64,000 nt of DNA from an uncultured Acetatifactor sp. (lineage in GTDB: Bacteria; Bacillota; Clostridia; Lachnospirales; Lachnospiraceae). The DNA lies in contig CAJUJU010000008.1 of the NCBI GenBank assembly GCA_910586835.1, positions 1 through 64,000 on the forward strand, read 5' to 3'. Positions within the stretch are counted from its first letter, which is position 1; every line of letters starts with the position of its first letter. Under the pieces are notes generated by a model. The model made no database searches, had not been told where the DNA came from, and worked only from the letters and a program-made list of their open reading frames with translations. The position numbers and the translations under genes are program-made. This document shows, piece by piece, positions 9,900 to 17,685 of the stretch.

Positions 9900-10081
9900 A
9901 TTTTACCTGTATGATGAATACATAAACAGAAAGGAGCTGTTGAGTTTTAACATTGTAGTTAGGGTTCTGTCAGCTTCGACAAAAAACAATCCTGCCTTGC
10001 AGGTTTTCATATATTTCCTCTTTTTTTATATTTTACATACACACGAAAGTTCCCGGTTCACGCCGGGAATTTTCGTTTTTT
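9900..10081 (+). ncRNA. Possible small plus-strand transcript ending in a terminator
   Basis: The 318-nt gap between aguA and nspC holds no gene on the minus strand. On the plus strand there is an SD-like aaaggag inside a small hairpin (aacag/ctgtt, about 9924-9941), a small cctgc/gcagg hairpin, and a strong terminator at 10044-10081. No plus-strand gene precedes that terminator, so a small RNA or tiny ORF is inferred. A TTG-started 49-codon frame exists but runs through the terminator hairpin and is not convincing. No good -35 element was found. Confidence 0.3.
10044..10081 (+). terminator. Rho-independent terminator
   Basis: Stem CGAAAgTTCCCGG / CCGGGAAtTTTCG around a 6-nt loop, followed on the plus strand by TTTTTT. 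On the minus strand no T-run follows, so it does not serve nspC. Confidence 0.75.
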
Positions 10082-10130
10082 GTCCCTGAAGCCCCCAGGC
10101 CGGCCAGGCAGACCGCCATGGTCCTCCTTT

Positions 10131-11327
10131 TCAAAGCCTTCCCAGCCTGCCCTTAAAGTCCTCATAGCCAAACCGCTTGACCACCCGGTATTCTCCATCC
10201 CGGTTCCGCAGCACCAGCGCGGGCAGCGGCATGCCGTTGAAGGTGTTATTTTTCACCATGGAATAGATGGCCATGTCCTCAAACACCAGCCTGTCCCCCT
10301 CCGCCAGCGGTTCCTCAAAGGAATATGTGCCGATCACATCTCCTGCCAGACAGGTGGGACCGCCAAGACGATAGGTCAGTTTTTTCTCCCCCGGCTGTCC
10401 GCTTCCCTGCAGCGGCGGCCTGTAGGGCATCTCCAGCACATCCGGCATATGGCAGGCCGCAGAGGTATCCACAATGACATTGCACACGTTTCCCTCCTCC
10501 GATTCCGGCCAGACAGACTCCTGAACCTCAAGAACCTCCGTCACCAGGAAACCCGCGTTCAGCGCCACCGCCTCCCCGGGCTCCAGATACACGGTAAGCC
10601 CATACTTTTCCTGCATCCTGCGGATACAGCGCTCCAGCCTCGGAATGTCGTACCCCTCTCTGGTGATATGATGCCCCCCTCCAAAGTTGATCCACTTCAT
10701 GCCCGGCAGATACTCTCCGAACCTTTCCTCCACCGCATCCAGGGTTTTCTCCAGGGCATCGGAATCCTGCTCGCAAAGAGTATGAAAATGAAGCCCGTCC
10801 AGAAGGGACCACAGCCCGTCTTCTCTTTCCTCCCCCAGATTGCCTCTGGTCACGCCCAGCCGGGAGCCCGGCGCGCAGGGATCGTAAATTGCATGCCCCT
10901 CCTGGGTGGAGCACTCGGGATTAATGCGCAGTCCCACGCTCTTCCCCGCCGCCTTGGCCCTTCCGCCAAACTTTTCCGCCTGCGCCCGGGAATTAAAGAC
11001 GATGTGATCGCAGTACTTCAGTATTTCCCCAAAGTCCTCCTCCCGGTAAGCCGGAGAGAAAACGTGATTTTCACAGCTCCGTCCTCCGGCAGCCGACACA
11101 GCCGCCATCTCCTCCGCGCAGAGTCTGGCTTCATACAGACCGCTGGCCGTTGCACCGCAGAGGTATTCCCCGATCAGAGGATACAGCTCATACATGGAAA
11201 ATGCCTTCTGGGCCAGCAGAATTCTCGCCCCTGTGCGTTCCATGACGCCCTGCAGCACTTTCAGATTTTTTTCGATCAAAGCCTCGTCCACCACATAACA
11301 GGGCGACGGTAAATCCGGCCATTTCAT
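10131..11327 (-). CDS. nspC: Carboxynorspermidine/carboxyspermidine decarboxylase
   Basis: 398 residues. PLP-dependent fold-III decarboxylase (alanine-racemase-like barrel) that removes CO2 from carboxyspermidine or carboxynorspermidine. The PLP lysine is K41 in ILLAQKAF; other family marks are INPECSTQEGHA, LHFHTLCEQ, NFGGGHHITR, YLEPGEAV and the second-subunit cysteine region GGPTCLAGDVIG. GGAGG lies 7 nt before the ATG. It is the expected partner of the saccharopine-dehydrogenase-type gene at 13962-15221, but the two are separated by four plus-strand genes and it has its own promoter. Confidence 0.94.
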   Translation of the reverse strand: MKWPDLPSPCYVVDEALIEKNLKVLQGVMERTGARILLAQKAFSMYELYPLIGEYLCGATASGLYEARLCAEEMAAVSAAGGRSCENHVFSPAYREEDFGEILKYCDHIVFNSRAQAEKFGGRAKAAGKSVGLRINPECSTQEGHAIYDPCAPGSRLGVTRGNLGEEREDGLWSLLDGLHFHTLCEQDSDALEKTLDAVEERFGEYLPGMKWINFGGGHHITREGYDIPRLERCIRRMQEKYGLTVYLEPGEAVALNAGFLVTEVLEVQESVWPESEEGNVCNVIVDTSAACHMPDVLEMPYRPPLQGSGQPGEKKLTYRLGGPTCLAGDVIGTYSFEEPLAEGDRLVFEDMAIYSMVKNNTFNGMPLPALVLRNRDGEYRVVKRFGYEDFKGRLGRL

Positions 11328-11397
11328 TTATGCACCTCCATGCCTGTCTTGACGCCCTTTCCTCCATGCCCTGGATGAAACCGGCGCCCTTCCATTT

Positions 11398-11426
11398 AAC
11401 ATACCATGAAACCGAACTTTTTTCAA
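11398..11426 (-). promoter_or_regulatory. Promoter of nspC
   Basis: Minus-strand TTGAAA (11421-11426), 17 bp, TATGTT (11398-11403), about 70 bp before the start codon. Confidence 0.55.
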
Positions 11427-11543
11427 TTGCCGCAATTCCAACGTTACATTTCGCACCCTGAAAAAGGTGTTCAGAGGAGTTGCATTCCTGTATAATAGCC
11501 TTATTCCAGGCAGCAAACAGCTCAATGCCCATCCGGATATCTG

Positions 11544-11572
11544 TTGTAATAGTCATACGAAGCCTTTATAAT
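11544..11572 (+). promoter_or_regulatory. Promoter of the NUDIX gene
   Basis: TTGTAA (11544-11549), 17 bp, perfect TATAAT (11567-11572), 34 bp before the ATG. It diverges from the nspC promoter. Confidence 0.7.
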
Positions 11573-11605
11573 CAAATAAATAGCAACCGCTTTCCGGGAG
11601 GGCAT

Positions 11606-12130
11606 ATGGAAAAAATTCTTGTGATGGATGAACATAATTATGATGATAATCTGGAGGAAATACTCAGAATATCCGTGAGAGGCATTATATTTGTCAACGG
11701 TAAGTTAATGATGGTTGAAAATTCCTTTGGGGAGGTAAAATTGCCGGGCGGCGGCATGGAGCCCGGGGAGGAGGATTATCAGGTTTTACTTCGGGAGGTA
11801 AAAGAGGAAACCGGATATAATGTAATTCCTGAATCCATAAAATCGTTCGGGGAAATTGAGGAAAAGAGGTTATCCGTTCATGAACCCATGATTTGGCATC
11901 AAATCAACCGTTTGTATGTTTGTGATGTATATCCGGAGCAGGGGCAGTGCGCATATACCGACATCGAAAAGAAACACGGTTTTCGCCTGGTGTTTTATAC
12001 CATAGAGGAAGCGCTGGAAAAAAACAGGAGAATGTTGGAAAAAGAAGGACGGCAGGCCTGGAATCAACGGGAGTACAATACATTACTGCTTATAAAAGAC
12101 GCAGGAGGGCACAGGGATGACCACCGGTGA
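11606..12130 (+). CDS. NUDIX hydrolase
   Basis: 174 residues. The Nudix box GX5EX7REXXEEXG is intact (GGGMEPGEEDYQ then LLREVKEETGY, about residues 50-72), so it should hydrolyse a nucleoside diphosphate linked to some other group; the substrate cannot be told. The start MEKILVMDEHN is chosen over an upstream in-frame ATG because GGGAGG lies just before it and the perfect TATAAT box lies between the two. The stop overlaps the next gene by 14 nt, so the two are translationally coupled. First gene of a four-gene plus-strand block inside the polyamine cluster. Confidence 0.88.
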   Translation: MEKILVMDEHNYDDNLEEILRISVRGIIFVNGKLMMVENSFGEVKLPGGGMEPGEEDYQVLLREVKEETGYNVIPESIKSFGEIEEKRLSVHEPMIWHQINRLYVCDVYPEQGQCAYTDIEKKHGFRLVFYTIEEALEKNRRMLEKEGRQAWNQREYNTLLLIKDAGGHRDDHR

Positions 12131-12716
12131 AAAAATCGCCATGCTCCGCAAGGGAAACAACATCACACAGGAACATCTGGCAGAGCTGTTGGGGGTGACA
12201 CGGCAGTCCGTCTCCCGCTGGGAAATGGATCTGGCCTTTCCGGAGACGGAGAAGCTAATCCGGCTCAGCAGGCTGTTTTCCTGCAGCATCGACTATCTTC
12301 TCAACGAAGTGATCAGCAAAGACCTGCAGGACAATGTAACGGTTTCTGCGGATACCTGTGTGGCATTTATCCGGGAGTGCGGCTTTTTCTTTCTCGCCAC
12401 ATCGGCGGAGGGGCAGCCAAGGCTCAGGCCCCTGGGCATGATCTGCACCGACGGCCGGAAGCTGTTCCTTGCGACGGATTCCAGAAAAAGCGTCTGTATG
12501 GATCTGGATAACAACAGGAAAGTCGAATTGGCCAGCTTTCACCCCGTCTCCAGGAAATGGATCCGCATCAGCGGAACGGCAGAAAGAGACTCACAGCCCG
12601 TCAGCCGGGAACTGGTCTTGTCCGCATATCCCACCCTGCTGCAAAAATATCCGGAAGGACAGGAAATGTTTCTGGCAATTTATGGCATCCATATCAGGAA
12701 AGCTGAGATTCTGTAG
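12117..12716 (+). CDS. XRE-type HTH regulator fused to a PNPOx-like flavin domain
   Basis: 199 residues. Residues 1-65 are a Cro/C1 helix-turn-helix (MLRKGNNITQEHLAELLGV, RQSVSRWEMD). Residues about 75-199 resemble the pyridoxamine 5'-phosphate oxidase split-barrel family (FFFLATSAEGQPRLRPLG, KVELASF). That family binds FMN, heme or F420, so a ligand- or redox-sensing repressor is plausible but inferred. It starts inside the NUDIX gene, and a second free-standing PNPOx-like gene follows 81 nt later. Confidence 0.82.
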   Translation: MTTGEKIAMLRKGNNITQEHLAELLGVTRQSVSRWEMDLAFPETEKLIRLSRLFSCSIDYLLNEVISKDLQDNVTVSADTCVAFIRECGFFFLATSAEGQPRLRPLGMICTDGRKLFLATDSRKSVCMDLDNNRKVELASFHPVSRKWIRISGTAERDSQPVSRELVLSAYPTLLQKYPEGQEMFLAIYGIHIRKAEIL

Positions 12717-12797
12717 CCACACAACGATACCCCCTGACATCGGCTCGGAATTCGGCAACAACAATTTAAGTGCCTGTAAAGGGCAGAAGGGAGCAGC

Positions 12798-13232
12798 ATG
12801 GAAAAACTGACTGATGAAACGAAAGCGCTTATGGAGGAGAGATTTGGGCACGATACCATTCTCGCGCTGGCTACTGTGGAGGACGGAGTTCCTCATGTCC
12901 GCAGTGTTGACGCCTATTATGAGGACGGAGCATTTTATATCATCACCTACGGCCTGTCAAACAAGATGCGTCACATCAGCAAAAATCCCGTCACAGCCGT
13001 TTCCGGAGAGTGGTTCACCGCTCACGGCAGAGGCGAAAATCTGGGCTATTTTGGAAAGCCGGAGAACGCCGGGATTGCCGAAACGCTGAAGAAGGCCTTT
13101 GCCGCCTGGATTGACAACGGACACAACAATTTTGAGGACGAAAACACCTGCATTCTCTGCATCCGGCTCACGGACGGAGTGTTGTTTTCCCACGGCACAA
13201 GATTTGAGATTGATTTTACAAAAAAGGAATAG
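12798..13232 (+). CDS. Pyridoxamine 5'-phosphate oxidase family protein
   Basis: 144 residues, a single split-barrel domain (TILALATVEDGVPHVRSVDAY, KMRHISKNPVTAVSGEWF). General flavin-binding oxidoreductase fold; length fits the small YhbP/Pnp-like members rather than PdxH itself. GGGAG lies before the ATG. It shares its fold with the C-terminal half of the upstream regulator, suggesting they handle the same cofactor or substrate. Function not assigned beyond family. Confidence 0.85.
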   Translation: MEKLTDETKALMEERFGHDTILALATVEDGVPHVRSVDAYYEDGAFYIITYGLSNKMRHISKNPVTAVSGEWFTAHGRGENLGYFGKPENAGIAETLKKAFAAWIDNGHNNFEDENTCILCIRLTDGVLFSHGTRFEIDFTKKE

Positions 13233-13262
13233 CTTTCCCGCAAATGCGGGCATTCTATTCCC

Positions 13263-13814
13263 ATGAAAAAACATATTGAACTGACGATACCAAGAAAACC
13301 GGATTTTTATGTGCTTCTGTTCTTCCTGCTTGCATTTGCGGGATGGCTGTGGGAAGCAGGAATCTACCTGGCCACAACACATTCCTTTGTCAACAGAGGC
13401 GTATATTACGGGCCATATCTTCCGATCTATGGGGTCGGTGGGATACTGCTGTGGTTTCTCCTGCACAGATTTTATCAAAAACCCATCCTGACCTTTTTTC
13501 TGTCCGCAGTGGTCTGCTCCGTGCTGGAGTATGCCGCCAGCGCTTTCCTGGAATGGAAATGGGGACTGCGCTGGTGGGACTACAGCGGTTATTTTTTGAA
13601 TCTCAACGGCCGCATCTGCCTGCTGAGCACCGTCTGTTTCGGGCTGGGCGGCATGCTGCTCAATTGTTATCTTCTGCCATTCTACATGCGGCTGTACCAC
13701 CGGATTCCGCGGATATGGCGGCTGATTCTCTGCGGCATCCTCCTGACCGTCTTCATTCTGGATATCACCTATTGCGCAGCCAAACCCCATATGGGGCAGG
13801 ATATCGCCTGGTAA
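13263..13814 (+). CDS. CmpB-like membrane protein (putative ABC-transporter type IV family)
   Basis: 183 residues with about five membrane segments. The pattern FVNRGVYYGPYLPIYGVGG, LEYAASAFLE, WWDYSGYFLNLNGRICL is that of PF06541, a family named as a putative ABC transporter part but of unproven function. Starts 30 nt after the PNPOx gene. Ends just before the minus-strand terminator of the spe operon, with which it is convergent. Confidence 0.85.
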   Translation: MKKHIELTIPRKPDFYVLLFFLLAFAGWLWEAGIYLATTHSFVNRGVYYGPYLPIYGVGGILLWFLLHRFYQKPILTFFLSAVVCSVLEYAASAFLEWKWGLRWWDYSGYFLNLNGRICLLSTVCFGLGGMLLNCYLLPFYMRLYHRIPRIWRLILCGILLTVFILDITYCAAKPHMGQDIAW

Positions 13815-13837
13815 AAAAGTGCCGCGTTGCGGCACTT
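13813..13837 (-). terminator. Terminator of the spe operon
   Basis: Minus strand: AGTGCCGC-aac-GCGGCACT followed by TTTTTT. It lies about 125 nt past the stop of the saccharopine-dehydrogenase-type gene and overlaps the last bases of the convergent plus-strand gene. Confidence 0.75.
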
Positions 13838-13952
13838 CGAAGAATGCTTCGCATTCTTCCCCGGTTTTAGAGCACTTCGCAAACTCGTGAAGCTGGACAC
13901 CTCGCGGCACTTCGAAGAATGCTTCGCATTCTTCCCCGGTTTTAGAGCACTT
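13829..13952. repeat. Two 49-bp direct repeats, 75-bp period, each with a hairpin
   Basis: Copies at 13829-13877 and 13904-13952 are identical (gcggcacttcgaagaatgc ...). Each contains the near-perfect palindrome gaagaatgc-ttc-gcattcttc. They fill the space between two convergent genes. No coding potential; likely a repeat of an extragenic palindromic family. Confidence 0.8.
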
Positions 13953-13961
13953 TCCTTATCC

Positions 13962-15221
13962 TTAATCCACAGGCACCGGGTTCTCCTCTACCACCCAGGG
14001 CAGGCCGTACTCGTTCAGGGCCTCCATAAAAGGATCCGGATCAAATTCCTCCACATTGAACACGCCGGGCTTTTTCCAGACGCCCTTCAGCACCAGCATT
14101 GCGCCGATCATGGCGGGCACTCCCGTGGTGTAGGAAATGGCCTGAGAGCCCAATTCCCGATAGCACTCCTGATGATCGCACACATTATAAATATAGATGG
14201 TTCTCTCCCTGCCGTCCTTTATACCCCGGAAAATACAGCCGATGTTGGTCTTGCCCACAGTGCGGGGGCCAAGGGATGCAGGATCCGGAAGCAGTGTCTT
14301 CAGGAACTGAATGGGAACGATTTCCTTTCCCTCAAACAGAACAGGATCCGTGCGCAGCATTCCCACATTCTCCAGACATTTCATATGGGTCAGATAGCTC
14401 TGCCCGAAGGTCATGAAAAAGCGTATCCGCTTAACGCCCGGAATGTTCTGTGCCAGGGACTCGATCTCCTCATGATGGAGCAGATACATATCCTTTCTGC
14501 CAACCTGGGCAAAGTCATACTCCCGCTTGATCTCCATGGGCTTTGTCTCCACCCAGTGTCCGTCCTCCCAATAGGAGCCGTTGGCAGAAACCTCCCGCAG
14601 ATTGATCTCCGGATTGAAGTTGGTTGCAAAGGGATAACCGTGGTCGCCGCCGTTGCAGTCCATAATGTCAATATAGTGGATCTCGTCAAAATAATGCTTC
14701 AGGGCATAGGCGGAAAAAACTCCCGTGACACCGGGGTCAAAGCCGGTTCCCAGAAGAGCCGTGATTCCCGCTTTCTCAAAGCGCTCCCGGTATGCCCACT
14801 GCCAGGAATAATCAAAATAAGCGGTAAATCCCTTTTCCGCACAGCGCTTTTCATAAGCCTCACGCCACGCCGGATCCTGGGTGTCCTCCGCCTCATAGTT
14901 TGCGGTATCAATGTAATCCACACCGCAGGCCAGACAGGCATCCATAATCGTCAGATCCTGGTAGGGCAGGGCCAGGTTCAGCACCGCCCCGGGCTGCTCC
15001 CGCTCAATCAGAGCAATCAGGTTCTCCACATCGTCCGCGTCAACCTGCGCCGTTGTGATTCTGGCCTCCGTAACGCCTGCCAGCTTTTCCTTCAGCGCGT
15101 CGCACTTGCTCACCGTGCGGCTGGCGATGCAGATCTCCGAAAACACATCCGCCTTCTTCGCACACTTCTGAATTGCCACGGAGGCCACGCCCCCGCAGCC
15201 GATAATTAAAATCTTAGCCAT
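13962..15221 (-). CDS. Saccharopine dehydrogenase family; probable carboxynorspermidine/carboxyspermidine synthase
   Basis: 419 residues. N-terminal Rossmann domain (MAKILIIGCGGVASVAIQKC), then IDTANYEAED and a mid-domain GTGFDPGVTGVF typical of the carboxy(nor)spermidine dehydrogenase branch of the Lys1/LYS9 family. The enzyme condenses aspartate semialdehyde with putrescine (or diaminopropane) using NADPH. Assignment rests on the family and on the neighbours speE and nspC; ordinary saccharopine dehydrogenase would not fit the context. GGAGG lies 7 nt before ATG. Lies 38 nt after speE in the same operon and ends it. Confidence 0.9.
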   Translation of the reverse strand: MAKILIIGCGGVASVAIQKCAKKADVFSEICIASRTVSKCDALKEKLAGVTEARITTAQVDADDVENLIALIEREQPGAVLNLALPYQDLTIMDACLACGVDYIDTANYEAEDTQDPAWREAYEKRCAEKGFTAYFDYSWQWAYRERFEKAGITALLGTGFDPGVTGVFSAYALKHYFDEIHYIDIMDCNGGDHGYPFATNFNPEINLREVSANGSYWEDGHWVETKPMEIKREYDFAQVGRKDMYLLHHEEIESLAQNIPGVKRIRFFMTFGQSYLTHMKCLENVGMLRTDPVLFEGKEIVPIQFLKTLLPDPASLGPRTVGKTNIGCIFRGIKDGRERTIYIYNVCDHQECYRELGSQAISYTTGVPAMIGAMLVLKGVWKKPGVFNVEEFDPDPFMEALNEYGLPWVVEENPVPVD

Positions 15222-15259
15222 TTTTCTCCTCCCTGCTGCTCTTTAAACTTTCTTTGTTA

Positions 15260-16120
15260 TCAATGTCCCTCTTCCACACGCTCCAACAGCTTCTCCACAT
15301 ACGCCGGCAGGCAGAAGGCTCCCTCGTGAAGCCTGGGTGTGTAATATTTTGTATTCAGTCCCCGCTTCAGCCAGCGCTGCGCATCCAGATCATGCAGCGG
15401 ATGGTATTTCCTGGAGGCGAATCCAAACAGCCAGTGGCCGGATGGATAGGTGGGGATGTGGGCCTGGTAGACGCGGCTGACGGGGAAGCTCTCCACAATC
15501 CGCTTGTGGGCTCTCATACACGCCGTGGCATCCTCCTCATAGAACGGGCTCTCATGCTGATTCACCATGATGCCGTCCTCCTTCAGCGCTTTATAGCAAT
15601 TGCCGTAAAACTCCTTTGTAAACAGGCCTTCTCCCGGCCCAAAGGGATCCGTGGAGTCCACAATGATGAGATCGTACTCATCCTCTCTTGAGCGGACAAA
15701 CTTCAGCCCGTCCTCATAATGGATATGCACCCTTTCGTCATCCAGCCTGCAGGCAGTCCGGGGCAGAAACTCCCTGCACACCCGGATCACCTCTTCGTCG
15801 ATCTCCACCAGGTCGATATGCCGGATCTCCGGGTACGCTGTCAGCTCTCTGACCGCTCCGCCGTCCCCCGCTCCGATGACAAGCACTTTTTTGACATTGG
15901 GATGCACCGCCATAGGCACATGCACGATCATCTCATGGTAAATAAACTCGTCCTTTTCCGTCAGCATGATAAACCCGTCCAACACCAGGAATCTGCCCAG
16001 CTCCGGGGATTGAAACACGTCAATTCTCTGAAATTCGCTCTGTCCGCTGTAAAGCTGTTTATCCACCCGGACGGACAGCTTCACGTCCGGGGTATGAGGC
16101 TCCGAAAACCATAACTCCAT
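15260..16120 (-). CDS. speE: Spermidine synthase (polyamine aminopropyltransferase)
   Basis: 286 residues, normal length. Transfers an aminopropyl group from decarboxylated SAM to putrescine. Visible: N-terminal beta domain (FQRIDVFQSPELGRFLVLDG), Rossmann methyltransferase-like core with IGAGDGGAVRE, LVEIDEEVI, and the catalytic aspartate in IIVDSTDPFGPGE. Lies 39 nt after speA and 38 nt before the dehydrogenase gene, in a tight minus-strand operon with speD. Which amine it prefers cannot be read from sequence. Confidence 0.95.
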   Translation of the reverse strand: MELWFSEPHTPDVKLSVRVDKQLYSGQSEFQRIDVFQSPELGRFLVLDGFIMLTEKDEFIYHEMIVHVPMAVHPNVKKVLVIGAGDGGAVRELTAYPEIRHIDLVEIDEEVIRVCREFLPRTACRLDDERVHIHYEDGLKFVRSREDEYDLIIVDSTDPFGPGEGLFTKEFYGNCYKALKEDGIMVNQHESPFYEEDATACMRAHKRIVESFPVSRVYQAHIPTYPSGHWLFGFASRKYHPLHDLDAQRWLKRGLNTKYYTPRLHEGAFCLPAYVEKLLERVEEGH

Positions 16121-16159
16121 AATCGTCCTCCACGCCGGATCTGCAAATTCGGCGTCACT

Positions 16160-17623
16160 CTATATCCACTCTTCCTTCAACACATTTAACCGCCGGATCC
16201 CCGCGTCCTCCGGGCCCGTCATGGAGCAGCCCTTCTCCCTCGCATAGACGATGTACTCCAAAATATCCGCGGTGATCTCCTCTCCCGGCGCCAGGATGGG
16301 AATCCCCGGGGGATAACACATGACGAACTCGCTGCAGATACGCCCTTCGGTTTCCTCCAAAGGCAGGGACTCCTTATCCGCGTAAAACGCGTTCTGAGGG
16401 GAAACGGCAACCTTGGGTTCAATATATTCCTGGGTGTACATTCCGGCGTTGTCCCTGCCATATTTCCTTCTGACCTCCACAAGAGCCCCGATCAGCCGTT
16501 CCATATCCCGCTCTCTGTCTCCGATGGAGATGTAAGCCAGCACATTGGCAATGTCGCCCAGCTCCATCTGAATATCGTACTCATCCCGCAGAATGTCATA
16601 TACCTCGATTCCGGCCAGCCCGATTCCCAACGTGTTTACCGTCAGCTTGGTTCTGTCAAAATCATAAATGCTGTCGCCGTTGATCAGCTCCGCCGTATAC
16701 GCGTAATACCCTCCGATGCGGTTGATCTCCCGGCGGGCATATTCCGCCAGATCTGTCACCTTGCGAAACTCCTCCCGCCCCCTCAGCGCAAGGTTGCGCC
16801 GGGAAATATCAAGGCTGGCCAGCAGCAGATAGGATGCGCTGGTAGTCTGGGTCAGGTTGATAATCTGCCTGACATAGCCCGGATTCACAGACGGCCCCAC
16901 CAGCAGAAAGGAACTCTGGGTAAGGCTTCCTCCCGACTTATGCATACTGACGGAAGCCATATCCGCCCCTGCCGCCATAGCCGACATGGGCATGTTTTCC
17001 CCAAAATAAAAATGCGTACCGTGAGCCTCGTCCGCCAGCACCTTCATGCCGTTGGCGTGGGCAAGCCTTACAATACGTTTTAAGTCGGAACAGATACCGT
17101 AATAGGTGGGGTTGTTCACCAGAACGGCCACTGCATCCGGATTTTCCCGGATTGTCTTCTCCACCTGGGAGACCTTCATGCCCAGTGCGATTCCAAGCTC
17201 CCGGTCCATGTCCGGATTTACATAAATGGGAATGGCTCCGTTCAGCACCAGGGCATTTATCACGCTCCTGTGTACATTTCTCGGCAGGATGATCTTGTCC
17301 CCTTTTTTGCAGGAGCTTAAGATCATACTCTGCACGGAGGACGTGGTTCCCCCCACCATCAAGAAGGCCCAGGCTGCCCCGAACGCCTCCGCAGCCATCT
17401 CCTCCGCCTCCCTTATGACCGACACCGGATGGCAAAGGTTGTCAAGGGGCTTCATGGAATTTACGTCGATACCAACACACCGTTGTCCCAGCAGCTCCAC
17501 CAACTCGGGATTGCCTCTCCCTCTCTTGTGGCCCGGCACGTCAAAGGGCACAATTCTGTTTTTCCGAAACTCCTCCAACGCCTCATAAATGGGCGCTCTC
17601 TCCTGATTAAATCTTCCCAACAA
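16160..17623 (-). CDS. speA: Arginine decarboxylase (Orn/Lys/Arg decarboxylase, fold I)
   Basis: 487 residues, close to Bacillus SpeA in size and layout. PLP lysine K229 in SVSMHKSGGSLTQSS; FDVPGHKRGRG near the start; ADEAHGTHFYFG for PLP ring binding; C-terminal small domain with CYPPGIPILAPGE. Lysine or ornithine decarboxylase share this fold; arginine is chosen because aguA and aguB, which act on agmatine, lie in the same cluster. No ATG fits: the start is one of two adjacent TTG codons (17623 or 17620) behind AAGGAG. The ttg at 17620 has the better spacing (6 nt). Confidence 0.9.
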   Translation of the reverse strand: MLGRFNQERAPIYEALEEFRKNRIVPFDVPGHKRGRGNPELVELLGQRCVGIDVNSMKPLDNLCHPVSVIREAEEMAAEAFGAAWAFLMVGGTTSSVQSMILSSCKKGDKIILPRNVHRSVINALVLNGAIPIYVNPDMDRELGIALGMKVSQVEKTIRENPDAVAVLVNNPTYYGICSDLKRIVRLAHANGMKVLADEAHGTHFYFGENMPMSAMAAGADMASVSMHKSGGSLTQSSFLLVGPSVNPGYVRQIINLTQTTSASYLLLASLDISRRNLALRGREEFRKVTDLAEYARREINRIGGYYAYTAELINGDSIYDFDRTKLTVNTLGIGLAGIEVYDILRDEYDIQMELGDIANVLAYISIGDRERDMERLIGALVEVRRKYGRDNAGMYTQEYIEPKVAVSPQNAFYADKESLPLEETEGRICSEFVMCYPPGIPILAPGEEITADILEYIVYAREKGCSMTGPEDAGIRRLNVLKEEWI

Positions 17624-17653
17624 TGACTCCTTTTCCGGCCTGCGGCAGGTGTA

Positions 17654-17679
17654 TGACAGACTGTCTTTTCAGTCTGTCA
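17654..17679 (-). other. Intercistronic stem-loop between speD and speA
   Basis: Perfect 10-bp arms (tgacagactg / cagtctgtca) around a 6-nt loop, with no T-run after it on either strand. It could stabilise mRNA or tune speA translation, whose start is a weak TTG; this is inference. Confidence 0.6.
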
Positions 17680-17685
17680 GGCGTG

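Noticed and set aside
9946..10092. 49-codon TTG-started frame on the plus strand
   Set aside because: It runs through a strong terminator hairpin and has no recognisable product.
13232..13262. cccgc-aaat-gcggg hairpin after the PNPOx gene as a terminator
   Set aside because: Only 5 bp and no proper T-run; the next gene follows within 30 nt and is probably co-transcribed.
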